Origin: Paraburkholderia fynbosensis
GTDB lineage: Bacteria; Pseudomonadota; Gammaproteobacteria; Burkholderiales; Burkholderiaceae
Direction of reading: 5' to 3'
Assembly (NCBI RefSeq): GCF_902859935.1
Contig: NZ_CADIKI010000020.1
Span: 62,001 to 126,000 of the forward strand
DNA length: 64,000 nt
Positions 16,701 to 25,188 of this stretch are shown piece by piece (within the stretch, counting starts at the first letter, position 1; every line of letters begins with the position of its first letter). The notes below the pieces were generated by a model. It had not been told where the DNA came from. It did not search any database and was given only the letters and a program-made list of their open reading frames with translations. Both the position numbers and the translations under genes were made by a program.

Positions 16701-16879
16701 ACGTGTGCGCGCACGACGCCTGCCAGAGAACACTCGTCGGTGACGGCCAGCGCTGAATAGCCCAGCTGCTCCGCGCGTTCAGCCAGTTCTTCCGCATGGG
16801 AGGCGCCGTGCAGAAAGGTGAAGTTGGAAAAGCAGAACAGCTCGGCATAAGCCGGCAGGGTGGAAAAGGTGGAGTCCAT
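13730..16879 (-). CDS. dnaE2: Error-prone DNA polymerase DnaE2 (ImuC)
   Basis: At 1049 aa this is full length for DnaE2. It starts with a PHP domain (AELFCFSNFTFLHGASHAEE). The C-family polymerase core includes the catalytic acidic motif PPDIDVDFEH and RPGPIQGGAVHPYLQRRQGF, a (HhH)2 region and a C-terminal OB fold (GLVTVRQRPGTAKGVMFVTL). Its end LVDMSHLLGGL is typical of DnaE2. DnaE2 performs translesion synthesis with ImuB and the beta clamp in SOS mutagenesis. The gene starts 6 bases after the end of imuB and is transcribed from the LexA-boxed promoter at 19 kb. Confidence 0.96.
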   Translation of the reverse strand: MDSTFSTLPAYAELFCFSNFTFLHGASHAEELAERAEQLGYSALAVTDECSLAGVVRAHVAAKEARLPFIVGSYFRLVNADGSPAFGLILLARNREGYGNLSELITLARTRAPKGEYRLTPQDLSRPDKENRHLRGLPECFAILVPDFPAKEDVLAAQVEWLDDTFTGRAWMGLVLHQRAMDDIHRGSVEFVARNHDVPVVALGNVVMHVRSRKPLQDTMTAIRVRRPVHECGYDLTQNAEQHLRSRLRLANLYPEDALAATIDIAGRCTFSLDELRYEYPDELVPTGFTPAAYLRQETYIGAQRRFPSGIPHKVQEQIEHELELIAELQYEPYFLTVYDIVRFARSQSILCQGRGSAANSAVCYCLGVTEVDPARGNMLFERFISKERGEPPDIDVDFEHQRREEVIHYIYRKYGRDRAAIAAAVSTYRPRGALRETGKALGVDPQIVDVVAKSHHWFDTSQDLLARFRESGLDPEKPLIQAWAKLASQLLGFPRHLSQHSGGFVISRGKLTRLVPVENAAMEDRSVIEWDKDDLEALGLLKIDVLALGMLSAIRRTLDIVSEQRGERFEMQDIPAEDPATYDMISAADTVGVFQIESRAQMSMLPRMQPRTFYDLVIEVAIVRPGPIQGGAVHPYLQRRQGFEPVSYPSDALKTALGRTLGVPIFQEQVMQVAILAAGFTAGEADQLRRAMAAWKRKGGLEKYYDRIVHGMQERGYDLAFAESIFEQIKGFGEYGFPESHAASFALLVYASSWLKCHEPEAFLAAMLNSQPMGFYSPSQLVQDAQRHGVKVLPVDVTISGWDSALVNLPGAGRPALRLGMSLLRGMKDGAAERIENARAVRPFESVNDLARRAQLDRKDLHMLADANSLASLAGNRREALWQSVAAVPDRDMLATAAVQDETPALGAPTEANDIVADYRSVGLTLGRHPLELLRPQLLANKLMPASTLRTYRDGQLARGCGLVTVRQRPGTAKGVMFVTLEDETGNVNVIVWPSLLEKQRKEALGASLLAVYGTWQCQGEVRHLVAQRLVDMSHLLGGLITASRNFC

Positions 16880-16885
16880 GGCGTG

Positions 16886-18355
16886 TCATCCGAACAGGCC
16901 ATGCAGGAACCACCGCTGGTCTTCTTCAGCGTCCCGGCTACTAACGCGCTCGAGGTATATCCAGACGCAGCTCTGGTCTTCGCCCTGGGCGACGAAGTAG
17001 TCCCGGGTCACCAGTTCGCCATCAAACCACCCGGCCTCGATGCGTTCGGCCGGCGACACCATGCGCAGTGGCGAGCCGTAAAACGGCCGGTGTTTGCGCA
17101 TAAGCAGACGCACCGGTTTTTCCAGAAGCCATGTGGGTCGCGCAAGCCCTTCAGGCAGCACGGTGCCTTTCGATGCGCTGGCGACAGGCACCCACCGATT
17201 GGCAATCTCCGGCCGGTAATCCGCGGTTGGCGCTGGCCGGAGCACGTTCCCTTCACCGAGTCGTGCAACGAGCAATTCGACCAGACGGGCGTGATCCTCA
17301 GCTGAGCCGCCAGGTTCTGGAAACAGCGTGTCCGATGCGGGCGCCGCAGGTTGCACACTGGCCGCATCGAGCCGCAGCGCAATGACTGGCGCGGTCAGTT
17401 CGATCCGTCCAAGGCGCTCCCTGATGAGCCGGACAAGATGGTCCTCGCGCCAGGTCGGCTCGCCCAGCGCGATTTCGATTGGCGTCGGCTCAATCGCCTG
17501 TCTGCCGCGCTCGTGCTCCAGCAGGAGGGTTGCGCCTGTCAGCGCCAGCTGTTTTGCGCACAGCCAGCCACATAGCTGCGCGATGAGCCGATGCGCACCG
17601 AAGAGCGCCGCTTCCGCATGTTCGATGCGGTCGGGCATTTCAATGCGTGCGGAGAACGTCGGCGGCAGTTCCAGCCAGTCAAAGAGTTCAGGTGCTGTGC
17701 CGAAAGCCCGGTCCAGCGAATCAAGAAGGTGCTCGCCGCAACGGCGTTGCAGTCCGGCACGCGGAAGCCGTCGCACGTCGGCAATCGTTTCGCAGCCAAG
17801 TCCCGTGAACCAGTCCGCAAACGGCCGTATTTCCGGCACTGACAGCAATGACAATGCGGATAGTTGCCGCTCAAGCGAGTCGATCTTGAGGACGCGCCGG
17901 TTGCGGTGCTTCGCGAGCAACCATGCACCTTGCCCGGTCGGTGCCGCGCTGATGCGGGCGGTCAGCCCGATCGCTTCGAGAATCGCTTTGGCGCGGCGGC
18001 ACACCGCAAGCAGACCGCCGAACAGACGCAGGCTCGCGCCGATGTCGACAACCACGACAGCCTCGTCGAGCAGGGCGACATCTGGCGAAAATTGCATGAG
18101 CGCAACAGCGACCTCGCGTTGTGCCGCATATTCCCGGCTGGGGTCGCGCTCGTGCATCGCCACTTCCGGCGCGAGCGTCAGCACTCCGCCGCGTTTCATG
18201 CCGACCCGTACGCCCGCTGACCTCGCAACCCCGTCGGCAATGAGCACCTTGTCGCGATCCAGGACCACGCAGCCGTGCGCAGGTTCAGGCAGCCACCGTG
18301 GCCGGAAGACCTCGAGCTGCAACCGGGGCAAGTGGACGGCGAGAAATACGCGCAT
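16886..18355 (-). CDS. imuB: ImuB, Y-family polymerase-like protein of the mutasome
   Basis: From ATG 18355 (MRVFLAVHLPRLQLEVFRPR) the product is 489 aa, typical of ImuB; an upstream in-frame start would extend it into imuA. It has the Y-family layout: palm and fingers, a thumb with helix-hairpin-helix (FTGLGCETIADVRRLPRAGL) and a little finger. ImuB lacks the catalytic carboxylates of true Y polymerases and acts as the hub linking ImuA, DnaE2 and the beta clamp. The start overlaps the end of imuA by 71 bases and the gene ends 6 bases before dnaE2. Confidence 0.92.
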   Translation of the reverse strand: MRVFLAVHLPRLQLEVFRPRWLPEPAHGCVVLDRDKVLIADGVARSAGVRVGMKRGGVLTLAPEVAMHERDPSREYAAQREVAVALMQFSPDVALLDEAVVVVDIGASLRLFGGLLAVCRRAKAILEAIGLTARISAAPTGQGAWLLAKHRNRRVLKIDSLERQLSALSLLSVPEIRPFADWFTGLGCETIADVRRLPRAGLQRRCGEHLLDSLDRAFGTAPELFDWLELPPTFSARIEMPDRIEHAEAALFGAHRLIAQLCGWLCAKQLALTGATLLLEHERGRQAIEPTPIEIALGEPTWREDHLVRLIRERLGRIELTAPVIALRLDAASVQPAAPASDTLFPEPGGSAEDHARLVELLVARLGEGNVLRPAPTADYRPEIANRWVPVASASKGTVLPEGLARPTWLLEKPVRLLMRKHRPFYGSPLRMVSPAERIEAGWFDGELVTRDYFVAQGEDQSCVWIYLERVSSRDAEEDQRWFLHGLFG

Positions 18356-19004
18356 GGTGCGAAAACAGAACAGGGGTTGGTTGAAGAGGAATGGACAGAG
18401 GATCTGCGCGTGCTGGACCTCGTCGCTTTGCAATATCGACGGTCAGGCCGTCGCGCTCTGGCCTTAGCGCCAGTCGTAAAACGGCGGGGGACGCATCCTG
18501 CGCGGCCGCCAATGGACGAACCATGAAAAAAAGCGTTTCCGAAGACTGGGCGGCCAGATGAAGCCGCCGCAGTGAAGACGTCTGGACGTACTGCGTCCAG
18601 AACAGGAGTGCGCCGCAGCTTCCGGCACGCAGAATCTGCTCGGCTGACCACAAAGCATCGGCCGTCTTCGCGGCGCGGATCTGCAGCAGCTGTTCTGGGG
18701 AAAGACCGATGTACTCAAGACCGGGGCCGTTCGGAACGTGCGGTGGCTGAACCATCGCAACTGCCCGTTTGCCAAGTGTGCTGAGCGCAGGCCGAAGCAA
18801 CCGCATCTCTCCCACGCCGGCCTGCTGGATCAGCAGGTCAATGAGCGCACCGATCGGCCATCCGCCGCCGGGCAGCTCGGCTGAAAGGGCCGGGTAGCCG
18901 GTATCGACCGTCCTGCCCCGGCCGCGCGCAAGCTGCGACGCCCGCCACAGGGACGGGTGTATGGCTTCCGGGACGGGTGATGGGACGGTCATTGGATTGC
19001 GCAT
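18285..19004 (-). CDS. imuA: ImuA, RecA-like SOS mutasome protein
   Basis: The 239-aa product (or 235 from ATG 18992, which leaves the LexA site free) has the ImuA pattern: an N-terminal LWRASQLARGRGRTVDTGYPALSAELPGGGWP segment, quoted here in part, GLEYIGLSPEQLLQI in the middle and LRLALRPERDGLTVDI near the end. ImuA is a RecA-fold partner of ImuB needed for induced mutagenesis. The typical Walker A is degenerate, as usual for ImuA. A perfect LexA box starts 5 bases upstream of the first start codon, so MTVPSP at 18992 is the more plausible start. Confidence 0.9.
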   Translation of the reverse strand: MRNPMTVPSPVPEAIHPSLWRASQLARGRGRTVDTGYPALSAELPGGGWPIGALIDLLIQQAGVGEMRLLRPALSTLGKRAVAMVQPPHVPNGPGLEYIGLSPEQLLQIRAAKTADALWSAEQILRAGSCGALLFWTQYVQTSSLRRLHLAAQSSETLFFMVRPLAAAQDASPAVLRLALRPERDGLTVDIAKRRGPARADPLSIPLQPTPVLFSHHARISRRPLAPVAARGLPATVAA

Positions 19005-19008
19005 ATAC

Positions 19009-19024
19009 CTGTATATATGTACAG
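19009..19024. promoter_or_regulatory. LexA-binding site (SOS box) of the imuA operon
   Basis: CTGTATATATGTACAG matches the LexA consensus CTGT-N8-ACAG exactly and is flanked by AT-rich sequence. Its position at the head of imuA-imuB-dnaE2 fits the known SOS control of this cassette. It lies between the divergent imuA operon and the 19080 gene, and could affect both. Confidence 0.88.
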
Positions 19025-19079
19025 TATCCTACACGGAAATCCGTAGCGACGAACAAGCATTTTTTTCGGAGGAGCCCAA

Positions 19080-19364
19080 ATGAACATACGCGCTCGCAAG
19101 ACTGTCGGCCATCCCATGCCGGAAATTGCGGCGTTTGTTGCCGGGATGAAAGCAGCGTTCGGCGAGCCGGAAATCGATGAAGCCATCCGCCGCAGCAGGG
19201 CGGGAGAACCGACGTTTTACGCGTGCGAAAATGGCCGCACTATTGGCACCCCTGCGCCAACGCAAGCCAACGTCTGGCGTGTTGACGGGGCGGTGCGAGA
19301 CCGTCACTACTGCGCAGGCTGCGACGGTTCATGTGTCGGCACCGCAAAATCGTGCCGGGCGTGA
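19080..19364 (+). CDS. Small hypothetical protein, 94 aa
   Basis: ATG 19080 has a strong GGAGGAG 7 bases upstream. The product begins MNIRARKTVGHPMPEIAAFV and has several Cys residues late in the chain (YCAGCDGSCVG...C), which might bind a metal. No family is recognised. The gene starts 56 bases from the LexA box on the divergent side, so SOS control is possible but unproven. Confidence 0.55.
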   Translation: MNIRARKTVGHPMPEIAAFVAGMKAAFGEPEIDEAIRRSRAGEPTFYACENGRTIGTPAPTQANVWRVDGAVRDRHYCAGCDGSCVGTAKSCRA

Positions 19365-19390
19365 ACGGCACGAGAGCATACGGAGAGGAT

Positions 19391-19738
19391 ATGTTTCGAT
19401 CTTTGAGTGTGGGCGCAATACTGCTTGCTGTTGCTTCGACCGCAGTCGCAGGAGAACGCTACGTTGAAATCTGGAACCCGCCTGAAGCGCGGATGCAGCC
19501 GTCCGGGAAGGGCAAGCCGAGACCGGGCAAGGTTGCGGTGCTCTCACATCACGTATCGAAAGCTACACCGCGCCGGGTCGCCGATCCGGTAACGAAGTCC
19601 TTGCCGAACAAACGCGTGGGGAATGGGCCTGGCAAAACTGCGACGCCGCGCGCGACAGACCTTCCCCGAATAATGACGCCCGAAGGAAATGTGCTCCGCG
19701 TGCACGACGGGGGAGCGCTGGTCGAGGTAGTCCATTAA
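19391..19738 (+). CDS. Small exported hypothetical protein, 115 aa
   Basis: ATG 19391 has GGAGAGGAT directly before it and overlaps nothing. The first 20 residues (MFRSLSVGAILLAVASTAVA, then GERY) form a typical signal peptide with an AxA-type cleavage site near residue 20. The mature part is basic and Pro/Gly/Lys-rich (PSGKGKPRPGKVAV). No family is recognised. It follows the 94-aa gene by 26 bases and may be co-transcribed with it. Confidence 0.6.
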   Translation: MFRSLSVGAILLAVASTAVAGERYVEIWNPPEARMQPSGKGKPRPGKVAVLSHHVSKATPRRVADPVTKSLPNKRVGNGPGKTATPRATDLPRIMTPEGNVLRVHDGGALVEVVH

Positions 19739-20200
19739 AAAAAGTCCGTCCGGGAAGGCCCCTTCTCTGATCGAGAAGAAAAAATCCTTCACGTAGTCGG
19801 TCACGAACGGTAGAAGAGGGGCGAGCTCCGTCCGTCATCATCTGTCTCAGCGGGGCCCATGAAGCGTCATGCGCCCGCACCGTTGCTCAGACGTTCGGAC
19901 GTCGTATGCATCCAGCAAGCGCTCATTCAATTCGCGAGGACGGATGTTGCTTCATCGGCCATTGCCGACGTTCGCGTGTCGGCTGCGGGATGCCTGCTCA
20001 TGGCAGCACAGCGGTCGTTCGACAGCGTCAATTGCGAACGCCGACTGTCGACATCAACGAATGCGTACTCCCGACCGAGATGGAATGGACACCGCCCTCC
20101 CTCCGGGGAATTGGGCACGACTGAGGGCCTCCAGGACCGAACGGCATCAATGTGCCAGAGTGGAGTTGCGACACAACCACTTAAGGAACGGAGGCCCCAG
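19739..20200. other. Leader region of the IS110-type element with an SD-covering inverted repeat
   Basis: About 460 bases with no supported gene; an open frame covering 19859-20200 is continuous with the transposase but has no family resemblance there. GGGCCTCC at 20125-20132 is the exact inverse complement of GGAGGCCC at 20190-20197, which contains the GGAGG ribosome site of the transposase at 20201. Folding could hide the start. In IS110-family elements the noncoding end often encodes a structured guide (bridge) RNA; one here is a guess. Confidence 0.45.
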
Positions 20201-21223
20201 ATGAATGCTACGACATACGGACTCGACATTGCAAAGCGGGTGTTCCAGATGTACTGGGTCGATGCCCAAACTGGCGAGATCGCGAATCGGAAGTTCGGAC
20301 GTGACGATTTAATTGCATTTCTGGCGCAGCGCCCTGCTGGTCGCGTCGCCCTCGAAGCTTGCGGAAGTGCTCACTGGTGGGCGCGTAAGATTCGGGCGCT
20401 CGGACACGAGGTGGTGCTATTACACGCCCAATTTATTCGACCTTTCGTACAAACGAACAAGACTGACGCGGCGGACGCCCGGGCAATCTGGACTGCAGTG
20501 CAGCAACCCGGCATGCGCACAGTTGCCGCCAAGACAGAGGACCAGCAAATGATGCTAAGTCTTCATCGCATGCGCTCGTTGCTTGTCAAGTTTCGAACGA
20601 TGCAGATAAATCAGCTGCGTGGGTTGATGTATGAATTCGGCGTTACGTTTCGCGCAGGACGCGTAGCAGGACTCGAGGAGATCAGGGAGCGCATGGCAGA
20701 ACTCGAAGACACACTGCCGAGATCGATCCATCTTAACCTTCTCGAACAGTTGCGTCGCATCAACCTGTTTGAGGAGGACATCGATCAACTCGAGAAGCGG
20801 ATTGGCGCCTGGCAGAAACACGAAGCGGCATGTCGTGCGATCTCCGACGTGCCGGGTATCGGCCGCCTGACTGCAACGGCGTTGGTAGCTACTATTGGAG
20901 ATGCGAAGACATTCAGGTCGGGGCGCGAGTTCGCTGCGTTTCTGGGACTTGTTCCTCGTCAGAATGGTACCGGAGGAAAGATACGGCTGGGTTCGATCTC
21001 CAGACGCGGCGACCCGTACTTGCGTACGTTGTTGATACATGGGGCGCGTTCTGTTCTGTGTCACACCAAGGTACCAACCGCATGGCAAAAAGCAATACAG
21101 GTGCGACGTCCAGCAAACGTAGCAACAGTGGCCATGGCGAACAAAATGGCAAGAATCGCTTGGGCGATCCTCGCTCACGGGACTTCGTACGAAGCGCATC
21201 ATGTGAGCAACAGACCTGCATAG
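20201..21223 (+). CDS. IS110-family transposase (DEDD)
   Basis: From ATG 20201, with GGAGG 6 bases upstream, the product is 340 aa, a normal IS110 length. The N-terminal RuvC-like DEDD domain shows GLDIAKRVFQ (first Asp), VALEACGSAHWWAR (Glu) and NKTDAADARAI (Asp pair). The C-terminal Tnp domain shows ISDVPGIGRLTATALVATIG, FAAFLGLVPRQNGTGGK, SRRGDPYLRTLLIHGAR and MANKMARIAW. IS110 elements lack terminal inverted repeats, so the element ends cannot be fixed by eye. No frameshift is seen. Confidence 0.93.
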   Translation: MNATTYGLDIAKRVFQMYWVDAQTGEIANRKFGRDDLIAFLAQRPAGRVALEACGSAHWWARKIRALGHEVVLLHAQFIRPFVQTNKTDAADARAIWTAVQQPGMRTVAAKTEDQQMMLSLHRMRSLLVKFRTMQINQLRGLMYEFGVTFRAGRVAGLEEIRERMAELEDTLPRSIHLNLLEQLRRINLFEEDIDQLEKRIGAWQKHEAACRAISDVPGIGRLTATALVATIGDAKTFRSGREFAAFLGLVPRQNGTGGKIRLGSISRRGDPYLRTLLIHGARSVLCHTKVPTAWQKAIQVRRPANVATVAMANKMARIAWAILAHGTSYEAHHVSNRPA

Positions 21224-21401
21224 CAGGATGAGCACTTTGACGCGTTGAGGAACTGGTAGGTTGCTTGGGTTGATTTCAATGTGATGGCGAGACAGGTCGG
21301 ACCGCAGGAACGCAAACCTGAACACAGTCTTGTGCTTCAAGCACGTGGCCGAGCTTGTGTGAAAACGCGCTAATCGCCTAAACTGGATTAACTCATTCAG
21401 C
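21224..21401. other. Gap between the two transposase genes
   Basis: 178 bases separating the IS110-type and IS1182-type genes. It must include the right end of the first element and the left end of the second. No clear terminal repeat was found by eye. Confidence 0.4.
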
Positions 21402-21413
21402 ATGGGTGACCGG

Positions 21414-22859
21414 ATGAAGCGATTCATAGAAGGTGAAGATCGCAAGCAGGTGACTCTGCTTCCAGAGTGCCTCGATGACTACGTCGCAGAGGACAACCCG
21501 GTCAGGATTATCGAGGCGTTTGTTGAAGAACTTGACCTCGGATCACTAGGCTTCGATGGAGCGACGCCGGCGACTACAGGTCGTCCGTCCTATCATCCAG
21601 CCGTGCTGTTGAAGATCTATATCTACGGCTATCTGAACCGGGTTCAGTCGAGCCGCCGGCTGGAACGAGAATGCCAACGCAATGTTGAATTAATGTGGCT
21701 CACCGGTCGTCTGGCGCCGGACTTCAAGACCATCGCTGACTTCCGTCGTGACAACGGCACCGGCATTCGCAACGTGTGTCGCCGCTTCGTGGTGCTCTGC
21801 CGTGAGCTGAAGCTGTTCTCGCAAGCGCTAGTCGCCATCGATGGTAGCAAGTTCAAGGCAGTCAATACACGGGATCGCAACTTCACCGAGGGTAAAGTCG
21901 ACAAGCGCCAGAAGCAGATCGAGGAGAGCATCCAGCGGTATCTGAACGCGCTGGAGACTGCCGATCGTACGCAACCCGCTGAGTTGGAAGCAAAGACAAC
22001 CCGCTTGCAGGATAAAATCGCACGCTTGCGCGAGCAGATGCGGAACCTCGATCAGATTAAGGAGCAACTCAAGACGCAGCCTGATGGGCAACTCTCGATG
22101 ACTGATCCCGACGCGCGTTCCATGGCGACGAGCGGCAAAGGCTCGGGCATGGTGGGTTACAACGTACAGGTGGCAGTAGACGCCAAACACCGCCTCATTG
22201 TTGCTCACGAGGTCACAAACTCTGGTAGCGACCGGGGACAGTTGAGTCCTATCGCGAAAGCCGCACGCGATGCAATGGGTAGGACCAGACTACGGGCAGT
22301 CGCTGATCGCGGTTATTACAATGCTCCGCAGATCAAGGCGTGCGCAGATGCGGGCATTGTAGTGATGCTACCTAAGCCAACGACATCAGCGGCAAAAGCT
22401 CATGGCCGATTCGACCGGGCAGACTTCATCTACATCGCCCGGGACGACGAATACCAATGTCCAGCAGGCGAACGCGCGATTTACCGCTACACCGGAGAAG
22501 AACATGGCATGCAAATGCACCGTTACTGGAGCAGTTCCTGTCCTCAGTGTTCGATGAAATCCCGATGTACGCCGAGTAAGTATCGGAGAATTAGCCGATG
22601 GCAACATGAATCGGTACTGGAAGGAGTCCAACGTCGACTCGACAAGACCCCGGAGGCAATGACGATACGCAGACGGACGGTCGAACATGTCTTCGGGACG
22701 TTCAAGCACTGGATGGGTTACACGCACTTCCTGACACGCAGGTTGCCAAACGTGGGTACGGAGATGAGCTTGAACGTACTTGCCTACAATCTGATGCGAG
22801 TGCTGAGAATTCTGGGGTTCAAGAAGACACTGAAAGCTATGCGGCTGGCGGGTGCATAA
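21414..22859 (+). CDS. IS1182-family transposase
   Basis: The product is 481 aa from ATG 21414 (485 from 21402). It has the IS1182 arrangement: an N-terminal DUF772-like domain (RPSYHPAVLLKIYIYGYLNR, RLAPDFKTIADFRRDNG), a long central coiled coil (~155-230) and a DDE catalytic domain, followed by a Cys-rich zinc-ribbon-like region (CPAGERAIY, CPQCSMKSRC) and the C-terminal VEHVFGTFKHWMGYTHFLTR. The frame is intact. The element ends were not located. Its position directly after an IS110 gene suggests nested or tandem insertions. Confidence 0.9.
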   Translation: MKRFIEGEDRKQVTLLPECLDDYVAEDNPVRIIEAFVEELDLGSLGFDGATPATTGRPSYHPAVLLKIYIYGYLNRVQSSRRLERECQRNVELMWLTGRLAPDFKTIADFRRDNGTGIRNVCRRFVVLCRELKLFSQALVAIDGSKFKAVNTRDRNFTEGKVDKRQKQIEESIQRYLNALETADRTQPAELEAKTTRLQDKIARLREQMRNLDQIKEQLKTQPDGQLSMTDPDARSMATSGKGSGMVGYNVQVAVDAKHRLIVAHEVTNSGSDRGQLSPIAKAARDAMGRTRLRAVADRGYYNAPQIKACADAGIVVMLPKPTTSAAKAHGRFDRADFIYIARDDEYQCPAGERAIYRYTGEEHGMQMHRYWSSSCPQCSMKSRCTPSKYRRISRWQHESVLEGVQRRLDKTPEAMTIRRRTVEHVFGTFKHWMGYTHFLTRRLPNVGTEMSLNVLAYNLMRVLRILGFKKTLKAMRLAGA

Positions 22860-23379
22860 GCACCCGTAACGCTAAAAGCAAACCCTTGAAAAGCTGCGTA
22901 TAAAGCATTAGAACCGTCTAATGATTCGGTGTTGTCGAATCGATTGAAAACGTAGTTAAACACGCCGGTCGGTGTGACGCCGCGCGCCGCATTTGCCGCT
23001 CTCTTGGCGTTTCCACACGACCTGGACCCATAGCCGTCCTTCGACCTGGCGTGAGCGGTACGGCAGCTTCCCGCCCGGGACGGTCGTTCGATAGCCATAT
23101 CGACCCGTAAGTCTCCGCCCTTTTTGGAGGCGCCGCCCCTTCATCCGCGTGGCAGAGGCCGCGAAGTCGGCCTATGCTTCGTGAGGGAGTCTCGCACCAG
23201 ACGGCGCCCGGCGAAGAAAATTGAAAAAGCCGACCACAGTTCTCGTACGGGCAGAACATCGCAACCGCAAAAAGGTGCAAAGACGCGTTGGAGTCATCTA
23301 TTTCCCAGCGGAACCGATTGGGTATATTCGTTCCACCGCATCGATAGCCGGCGACGACAGGCGAAACGATTTTATGAAC
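22860..23379. other. Region after the IS elements with no supported gene
   Basis: About 520 bases. It contains short open frames on both strands but none has a ribosome site or recognisable product. It probably holds the right end of the IS1182-type element and remnant sequence. Confidence 0.4.
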
Positions 23380-24261
23380 TCATGTCTTTGCGAGATAGTC
23401 GGGCACCAAGCGCTCAAGAAAACCAGCTATGAAACCTATCGCAACCACCGAAGTGCTGTCATGCGCCAGCGCAGTCAAATCCTTGTCGCCGATTCTTATC
23501 CCGTGTCCAAGGCCGGCCCTAAGAAGTACCAGCAGCGCAATTGCCGCGATAACGCCTATCACCACGCGAGAGGCGCCTTCGATGAAGTTTTCGAGGCTCC
23601 GATAATCCGTCGCAGTCGTCTTTGCTCGAACGGCAATCGTCATCGAGAAAAGTGCACCAATCGAGCCCGCGCCGGCGACAAAAATCCACGGGAGCCGCTC
23701 GTCAACGTTAATTCCAGCGAGCACGCCGACTATCACAGATGCAAGAGGGACTATCACGCAGTCAATCACAGCGGTTGTTGTGAAAGCGTAAAACAGGCAC
23801 CTACCCCGGCCTCGCAATTGGCGTTCGGCAGTCACTTGCGCTTTAACGACACCCAGTGTCGCGAGTGCGGCCTTGGTGTCTCCGCAAAGACCTTCTCGTA
23901 GGGCCGCCGCCACCCGTAAGTTGAAAGAGTTCGATAGAGACTCGGGCCACCACGGTAATAGGAGGCTGGCAATCTCTGCCCTCAGAGGCGCAATCACGCA
24001 ATAAGCCTCGCGTTCCTTTGCAGCTTCGGCTTCCTTCGATATTTGGACGCGTGGGCCTTCTTTCGTCAAATATATGGCGAACAAGGGTTCCTTTGAGTAA
24101 ATGCGAAGAATTTGTTGGCCCACGTGGTCGTAAGTGCCGACGCGAATGTCATCGACCGTCTCACAGAGTTTAGCGGTGGGGATGTCGGGAATAGTCGGCG
24201 CTGCTTGACGCACTCTCCAACGACGAGTAAGCCAATTGCCGGTCGCGGTTTGCCAATTCAT
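23380..24261 (-). CDS. Membrane protein of unknown function, 293 aa
   Basis: I chose ATG 24261 (MNWQTATGNWLTRRWRVRQ); the upstream frame extension to 24558 has no family-like features. Residues 1-165 are soluble. From about 168 there are four hydrophobic stretches: CLFYAFTTTAVIDCVIVPLA, LPWIFVAGAGSIGALFSMTI, ASRVVIGVIAAIALLVLLRA and VVAIGFIAGFLERLVPDYL. The last motif, AGF(L/S)ERLVPD, recurs at the C-terminus of a family of otherwise uncharacterised membrane proteins. No catalytic motif is visible. Confidence 0.7.
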   Translation of the reverse strand: MNWQTATGNWLTRRWRVRQAAPTIPDIPTAKLCETVDDIRVGTYDHVGQQILRIYSKEPLFAIYLTKEGPRVQISKEAEAAKEREAYCVIAPLRAEIASLLLPWWPESLSNSFNLRVAAALREGLCGDTKAALATLGVVKAQVTAERQLRGRGRCLFYAFTTTAVIDCVIVPLASVIVGVLAGINVDERLPWIFVAGAGSIGALFSMTIAVRAKTTATDYRSLENFIEGASRVVIGVIAAIALLVLLRAGLGHGIRIGDKDLTALAHDSTSVVAIGFIAGFLERLVPDYLAKT

Positions 24262-25188
24262 GCTCGACTCCTGCAGCGCCTTTTCAGGTAGCGTACTCTT
24301 AGACAGTCTGAAGCGTGAGACAAAACGACCTGCATGAGGCGCCGAGCGACGGGCGGCAGCCCCACCCCAAGCCTCTTTGCCTCGACAAATGCTGCCTGAG
24401 GTGTTAGCACTGGCCGGCGTCGCGGCGGAATACGTTCTCGCACACAATTGTAGGACGTCGCCTGGGGAATTATTCGTCGACGCCGTGCGCATGTCCAGTT
24501 CGGCGGCAAGGTAAATACCAAGCCTCGAAAGACAGTGCGTCGCACGGAAGGCAGTCACACTTGAAACGAAGGAAACGATTCAGATTCTACGAAGATCGGG
24601 AGGGCAAAAATATCGTGAAGCCATCGTCGGCCTTCCTCCCGAAATCGCTACAGGGCCCGATTATTCAGTAGGCACTGAGTACGAGGGAAAGGCAGAAGTC
24701 CTTTCCAACGGGGAATACCTGCGGCTCGAAAATCAGGTTTTCAGTATAAAGGCGGAGTAGCAGCCAGCGGAGGAGTGTCCATTTCGCTAAAGCGGGAGGG
24801 AAGTTGGGGAACAGCCGCTCTCGGCGTCGGCGAGCCGTTCGCACGTCTCCGCTCATCAGACAATGAACGACGGCTCCTGGCCGACAGCACCAGTTCAATA
24901 AGCGAGCCACCGGGACGATGCGGGAATTCTCCATGGCAGCTTTCCGGCGTTGGTGCGAACGCGTACTGCCGGCCAATTTCGACCGACCGTTTAAGCGCTC
25001 TGATGGACATTTGAGCGTCGTCTACGCCCCTCAAAATCGGCCGGTCACCTGCAAGCTGCGCTCGCCAAGCAGTAGGCTGCCAAGCATACTACCGCGCACC
25101 AGTAAGCGGCTATCTGGTTGGTGAAGACCAACGCCACCTCTCCGTACCTGTTTGAGTTAGTCGTTACGAGTCGCGGAACCGGCGTCTT
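24262..25188. other. Gene-poor region upstream of the radical SAM cluster
   Basis: About 930 bases with no gene that can be supported; open frames on both strands lack recognisable products. It may hold the promoter of the cluster beginning at 25189. Confidence 0.4.

Noticed and set aside
19750..19790. CTTCTC-TGATC-GAGAAG stem as a terminator
   Set aside because: No T-run follows the stem on the plus strand, and on the minus strand the run precedes it.
19859..20200. Extended N-terminus of the IS110-type transposase
   Set aside because: Family proteins start at MNATTYGLDIAK; a ribosome site supports 20201.
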